Shown here: one piece after another, positions 60,357 to 64,000 of the stretch
Numbering within the stretch: the first letter of the stretch is position 1
Layout of the letters: every line of letters starts with the position of its first letter
From: Pseudogemmobacter sp044142105
GTDB taxonomy: Bacteria > Pseudomonadota > Alphaproteobacteria > Rhodobacterales > Rhodobacteraceae
NCBI RefSeq assembly: GCF_044142105.1
Contig: NZ_JBGTYM010000013.1
Location: forward strand, 40,919-104,918
Direction of reading: 5' to 3'
DNA length: 64,000 bases
Program-made: the position numbers and the translations under genes
Notes under the pieces: generated by a model
Database searches by the model: none
The model's input: only the letters and a program-made list of their open reading frames with translations
What the model was told of the DNA's origin: nothing

Positions 60357-60583
60357 TCCAGAATCATCGACGATGCGGCTGTGGGAGGGACGTCGCACCC
60401 AGATGGCACCGCAACGAGCGGTCGGCACATCTGGCCAAGGAGACCGGCCCCGAGCGCCTGTTCAAATGGGTTCGGCGCGACGGGGTGATTGGAAATTGGC
60501 GGCGCTTTCGAAGGTGCAAATGTCCTGCGCACTTTCTGGCGGCCATCGTCGTGACCGGATCCAGAGCGGCCCCCTGCTCCCGG

Positions 60584-60598
60584 AGGCTTCGCAAGCCT
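60584..60598 (-). terminator. Short hairpin after the OCD-family gene
   Basis: AGGCTT-CGC-... AAGCCT: on either strand AGGCTT (60584-60589) pairs with AAGCCT (60593-60598) across a 3-base loop. It begins 6 bases beyond the stop of the minus-strand gene at 60604. No T-run follows, so termination is uncertain. Confidence 0.4.
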
Positions 60599-60603
60599 GA
60601 AGT

Positions 60604-61668
60604 TTAGGCCGTCGAGCGCTTTGCTTTGGCCCGCTTCAACATGCCATACAGATCTTTGGGATCGTCAGGATCAGCGATGATGTCCAGCATCTCGCGGCGG
60701 GTCGAGGTCTCCAGACGGTCGCGCAACCAGCGCAAAGCCGAAAAATCCTCGATCGCAAAGCCAACGCCGTCGAACAGGGTGATCTGGCGGGCGTCGGTTC
60801 GGCCCGGAGCGGCGCCGGTCATCACCTGCCAGAGCTCTGTGACGGGGAAGTCGTCCGGCATCTGCTGGATTTCGCCTTCGATGCACGTCTGCGGCGTGTA
60901 TTCGACAAAGACCGCTGCGCGCTTCAGGATATCTACCTGAAGCTCCGTCTTGCCGGGACAATCCCCGCCAATGGCGTTGATGTGAACACCGGCGCCGACC
61001 ATATTGTCATGCAGAACCGTGGCATTCTGCTTGTCGGCGGTACAGGTCGTGATCACGTCAGCCCCCTGGACTGCATCTTCGGCGGATCGGCAGGCGATGA
61101 CGGTCAATCCGCTGTCGGCGAGATTGGCGGCGCATTTGCTCTCGGCTTCCGCGTCGTTATCGTAAAGCCGAACGGTTGTGATGCCGCAGATCCGTTTCAA
61201 CGCCAGGGCCTGAAACTCCGACTGTGCGCCATTGCCGATCATGGCCATGATCTTTGCGTCCGGCCGCGCGAGGTGTTTCGTCGCCACAGCCGAAGCCGCC
61301 GCGGTCCGTAGCGCCGTCAGGATGGTCATCTCGGTCAGAAGCACCGGATATCCCGTATCGACCGAGGCCAAGAGCCCGAAAGCCGTCACGGTCTGAAGGC
61401 CCTCGCGGGTGTTCTTGGGATGACCGTTCACATATTTGAACCCGTAGTCGATGCCATCTGAGGTGGGCATCAGTTCAATCACGCCATCCCGGGAATGCGA
61501 TGCGACGCGCGGCGTCTTGTCGAACAACGGCCAGCGCCGAAAGTCCTCTTCGATATAAACGGCGATCTGCGCCATCGCCGCTTCGACGCCTTCGTCCAAG
61601 ATGATCTGCATCATGTTCTCGACGCTGACGAAGGGTATCATCGAAAGGTTGGATGCGACTTTGGTCAT
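60604..61668 (-). CDS. Ornithine cyclodeaminase family protein (long form)
   Basis: 354 residues, longer than BhcD and close to true ornithine cyclodeaminases. SHSRDGVIELMPTSDG near the N-terminus, TALRTAAASAVATKHLA, Rossmann IGNGAQSEFQALAL, and GGDCPGKTELQ with the catalytic Asp and Lys region. It may turn L-ornithine into proline and ammonia, but members of this family also act as imine or ketimine reductases. It stands alone with its own upstream gap. Confidence 0.83.
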   Translation of the reverse strand: MTKVASNLSMIPFVSVENMMQIILDEGVEAAMAQIAVYIEEDFRRWPLFDKTPRVASHSRDGVIELMPTSDGIDYGFKYVNGHPKNTREGLQTVTAFGLLASVDTGYPVLLTEMTILTALRTAAASAVATKHLARPDAKIMAMIGNGAQSEFQALALKRICGITTVRLYDNDAEAESKCAANLADSGLTVIACRSAEDAVQGADVITTCTADKQNATVLHDNMVGAGVHINAIGGDCPGKTELQVDILKRAAVFVEYTPQTCIEGEIQQMPDDFPVTELWQVMTGAAPGRTDARQITLFDGVGFAIEDFSALRWLRDRLETSTRREMLDIIADPDDPKDLYGMLKRAKAKRSTA

Positions 61669-62207
61669 GTTGCCCTATCCACGGCATACTCTGGGGTTCA
61701 AGCGGGATGGAAGGCTACAGTGGCCCCACTATCCGAAGCGATCAATAAGGTATGGCGCACCATCCCCGCCAGAGCGGCCGCGCGCGCTCGGATCACGGAT
61801 GATCCCGTCGGTCGTCCCGGCCATGGTGAGACCCGGAACCGGGGCGAGCGATCCGCGTCACGATCCTCTCGTGAGGGGCGTAGCCCCTCGAAGACCCCGG
61901 CCCCGTGCGACGCCCCGCAACGGGCGCCGATGCTGCGCAAGCCGCAAAACCTCGCGTCAGTCCTGTGCCCCTACCGGCCTAGATTGGCAAAATCGCGATC
62001 TGGACCTGCGCGCCCCCGGGGCAAGGCCTGGAAGCAGTATTTCCGAGCAGATTGGTTCCGCATCGTTTGCTTGCTCGCGTCGCGGCGGCTATCACATACT
62101 TCTCTTGTCGAAGGTCACGGCACTCAACCGGCGATCAGAGCCACAGGAACCGCGATGACCCTTGTCTCCGCTGCTAAGAAATTCGGTCGCATCGCGGGGT
62201 AGAGATC
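61669..62207. other. Long intergenic region before the phospholipase-D-family gene
   Basis: 539 bases with no recognised gene. An inverted repeat GAGGGGC-GTA-GCCCCTC lies at 61873-61889. Short frames on both strands lack family features and clear ribosome sites. The right end (62100-62207) probably holds the promoter of the plus-strand gene at 62208. Confidence 0.4.
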
Positions 62208-63758
62208 ATGCTCAAGCTATTGAAAATACTTATGATCATTGTTCTCGTGACGGTTGCGGGCATCTATTTCGCGCGTCTTGTCCTTTTCCCGTTGCCTGAC
62301 ATCGCCGGAAGGCCAGTGGAGCAGTTCATAGCCGCAAGCGCCGAGACAAAACTGGGCAAGCTGACGAGTCCCGGGTCGGACGGGCATCCCGGCTTGACAG
62401 GCGTTGCACCGCTGGCCGGTGGCCTTGATGCGCTGGCCAGCCGCATGGCGATCATCGACGCGGCGGAGGTCAGCATAGATGCGCAGTATTACATCTGGCA
62501 CGATGACACCTCGGGTATCCTGCTCCTGGACGCCCTGGATCGGGCCGCGAAACGAGGCGTCCGGGTGCGGTTGCTTCTGGACGACAATGGCGTTCCGGGC
62601 CTTGATTCCACCTTGGCGACCCTGAACGCAGAGCCGAATTTTCATATCCGCCTGTTCAATCCTTCGACGGTGCGTCACCCGAAAATGCTGGGTTATGCGT
62701 TTGATTTCATGCGCATGAACCGGAGGATGCACAACAAGTCCCTGATCGTGGATGACGTGATAACCATCCTAGGTGGTCGAAATATCGGCGATGAGTATTT
62801 TGAGATCGGCGAGTCCTTCTACAAGGACATGGATGCAATCCTGATTGGCGCCACCGTTCGCGAAACCAGCATCGTGTTCGATTCCTACTGGAACAGCGGC
62901 TCGGTGTTCGCGATCGAGACGATCATTGGCGGCAAGGGGGATCGCGCCGCCTTCGACGCGAGGGTTTCCGCGGTAAAAGCCAGCGAGGAGGCCACGACGC
63001 TGTTGAGCGACCTGCGCAGCACCGCGACGCGCTTTCTCCAGAACGCAATTTCGCTTGAATGGACCAAGGTTCATTTGGTCGCTGATGATCCGGTCAAGGG
63101 TCAAGGCGTGGCGCGACGCGACCAGTTGATGATCACGCGGCTGGTCGACATTCTGGGCGAGGTGAAATCGCGGCTGGATCTGGTCAGCGCCTATTTCATC
63201 CCGGGAGCGGAAGGAACCGACTACTTCACCACGCTGGCGCGCTCGGGCAAGACGGTCAACGTCCTGACCAATGCCATGAACACGACCGATGTGCTTCTGG
63301 TCCATGCCGGCTACACGAAATACCGCCGAGCCTTGCTGGAAGCCGGGGTGACGCTTTACGAGTTGAAGCTGCGCGGCGGGCTCAGCCCGGAATCCGAGAT
63401 CCAACTCAATCCGCTTGGACTTTCAGGCGCATCGCTTCACGCCAAGACATTCGCTGTGGACGATGAGCGGGTCTTCATTGGGTCGTTCAACTTCGATCCG
63501 CGCTCGGCGATCTTGAATTGCGAGATGGGTGTGCTGATCGACAGCCCGGCCATGGCGCGGCAGGTGCGCGGGCTGTTCGACGGGCAGGTCGGACGTTTCA
63601 GCTATCGCCCCGAGATCAGCGCCGATGGGCGCATGGTCTGGCGCGAAACCGAGGCCGACGGTCGAGAGCGTATCTGGCAGCAAGAGCCGGGGACAGGCTG
63701 GTTCAAGCAGGCCGCGCTGACCGTGGTGGGCTTGCTTCCCGTCGAATGGATGCTCTGA
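62208..63758 (+). CDS. Phospholipase D / cardiolipin synthase-family protein
   Basis: 516 residues. An N-terminal membrane span (about 5-25) and two HKD motifs: H175-x-K177-x4-D182 (HNKSLIVDD) and a second around residue 409 (HAKTFAVDD, followed by FIGSFNFDPRS). Two HKD motifs form one active site that uses a phospho-histidine intermediate. The protein resembles the YmdC/ClsC branch, membrane-bound phospholipid synthases or phosphodiesterases. An AGAGATC precedes the ATG. No operon partner. Confidence 0.87.
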   Translation: MLKLLKILMIIVLVTVAGIYFARLVLFPLPDIAGRPVEQFIAASAETKLGKLTSPGSDGHPGLTGVAPLAGGLDALASRMAIIDAAEVSIDAQYYIWHDDTSGILLLDALDRAAKRGVRVRLLLDDNGVPGLDSTLATLNAEPNFHIRLFNPSTVRHPKMLGYAFDFMRMNRRMHNKSLIVDDVITILGGRNIGDEYFEIGESFYKDMDAILIGATVRETSIVFDSYWNSGSVFAIETIIGGKGDRAAFDARVSAVKASEEATTLLSDLRSTATRFLQNAISLEWTKVHLVADDPVKGQGVARRDQLMITRLVDILGEVKSRLDLVSAYFIPGAEGTDYFTTLARSGKTVNVLTNAMNTTDVLLVHAGYTKYRRALLEAGVTLYELKLRGGLSPESEIQLNPLGLSGASLHAKTFAVDDERVFIGSFNFDPRSAILNCEMGVLIDSPAMARQVRGLFDGQVGRFSYRPEISADGRMVWRETEADGRERIWQQEPGTGWFKQAALTVVGLLPVEWML

Positions 63759-63894
63759 TCCTGCGGAACATCAGGTCTGGCGCTGCAGGCATGCGGTCGT
63801 ATCCGCTCGCCTGCACCACGCTCTTTCGCTCCGCAGTGGCACTATTGCGGAACTCCAACCGGGAAGGATTCGCATCATGAATCCATGCGCTTTG

Positions 63895-63920
63895 TGGACT
63901 TGCCCGGGTTTGGTGGAGAG
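63895..63920. repeat. Probable terminal inverted repeat of an IS3-family element
   Basis: TGGACTTGCCCGGGTTTGGTGG starts a few bases before the transposase stop and has the TG...-type beginning and position expected of an IS3-family end. The matching end lies outside the window, so this is tentative. Confidence 0.45.
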
Positions 63921-63923
63921 CGT

Positions 63924-64000
63924 TTAGCTCAGTTCCCGGCCCTTTCGCTCGAAGTCGATGGGGCTCTTGAAGCCGAGTGATGAATGCCGCCTGACGGGTT
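63924..64000 (-). mobile_element. IS3-family transposase, C-terminal end (partial)
   Basis: On the minus strand the frame entering from the right edge reads PVRRHSSLGFKSPIDFER, then KGRELS and TAA (63924-63926). RRHSxLGxxSPxxFE is the conserved C-terminal signature of IS3-family OrfB integrase-type transposases. Only the last 25 codons are visible. It marks an insertion element beginning about 140 bases after the phospholipase-D-family gene. Confidence 0.85.

Larger units (their letters stand above)
60284..60603. other. Intergenic region between RpiR gene and OCD-family gene
   Basis: 320 bases. It contains the repeats at 60319-60356 and a hairpin at 60584-60598. The middle (60360-60580) has open frames on both strands but no family features; a plus-strand reading containing AKETGPERLFKWVRRDG looked gene-like but has no usable start or neighbour context. 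Confidence 0.35.

Noticed and set aside
60604..61668. OCD-family gene as a second bhcD
   Set aside because: It is longer, keeps the ornithine-cyclodeaminase-type N-terminus and is not near bhc genes.
61690..62200. Frames in the gap before the phospholipase-D-family gene
   Set aside because: No ribosome sites or family motifs; different frames on both strands are equally open, as expected by chance in GC-rich DNA.
1..64000. CRISPR arrays, tRNA or rRNA genes, prophage
   Set aside because: No regularly spaced repeats, no cloverleaf or rRNA-like stretches, and no phage structural genes were recognised by eye.

Overview
The window is GC-rich, densely packed alphaproteobacterial DNA. The gene content fits a free-living, aerobic member of the Rhodobacterales (Paracoccaceae/Rhodobacteraceae type). 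The main pointers are the oxygen-dependent cobalamin pathway with CobG, CbtAB cobalt uptake, a beta-hydroxyaspartate-cycle operon and GbcAB-type betaine demethylase genes. The species cannot be named from sequence alone. No rRNA, tRNA, CRISPR array or replication origin was seen.

Layout. 1-3.8 kb: an imelysin / di-heme oxidoreductase / imelysin / DUF1513 operon of exported proteins. 3.9-7.8 kb: minus-strand gbcA-gbcB, preceded by a cobalamin riboswitch, and a fumarylacetoacetate-hydrolase-family gene. 7.9-10.1 kb: a tiny membrane ORF, an alpha/beta hydrolase, an Lrp/AsnC regulator and a cysteine-bearing Rrf2 regulator. 10.2-21.7 kb: a signalling island with three PAS histidine kinases (one with MASE1 and CHASE domains), a stand-alone receiver, an Hpt protein and two receiver proteins with GGDEF-like but motif-less C-termini. 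21.7-39.7 kb: an almost complete aerobic corrin-ring island: cobQ and cobO on the minus strand, then riboswitch-DUF1636-cobW-cobN-cobG-cobH-cobI-cobJ-(cobK inverted)-cobL-cobE-cobM-cobB-cobA-DUF1636, then a second plus-strand riboswitch with cbtB-cbtA, and cobF.

39.8-40.7 kb holds wreckage of a TRAP transporter small subunit and a GntR regulator. 40.7-42.4 kb is a Na/Pi cotransporter with a Pho-box-like triple repeat upstream. 42.8-47.2 kb is the bhcABCD operon for glyoxylate assimilation. 47.6-49.8 kb is a formamidase / AmiS-UreI channel / FmdB operon. Divergent from it (49.9-54.4 kb) is a signalling module: an OmpR-type response regulator, a receiver-kinase protein and an 880-residue protein fusing an NCS1-type transporter, a nine-cysteine segment and a histidine kinase. 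54.8-60.3 kb is an RpiR-regulated ABC importer operon ending in a histidine phosphatase. Next come an ornithine-cyclodeaminase-family gene, a phospholipase-D-family protein and, at the right edge, the end of an IS3-family transposase.

Two themes link the parts. First, cobalamin: three B12 aptamers are visible, two on B12 genes and one on the betaine demethylase, which suggests that B12 status controls the choice of C1/N-methyl route. Second, small nitrogen and carbon compounds (formamide, betaine, glyoxylate, an unknown ABC substrate). The transporter-kinase fusion beside the formamidase operon is the most unusual system here.
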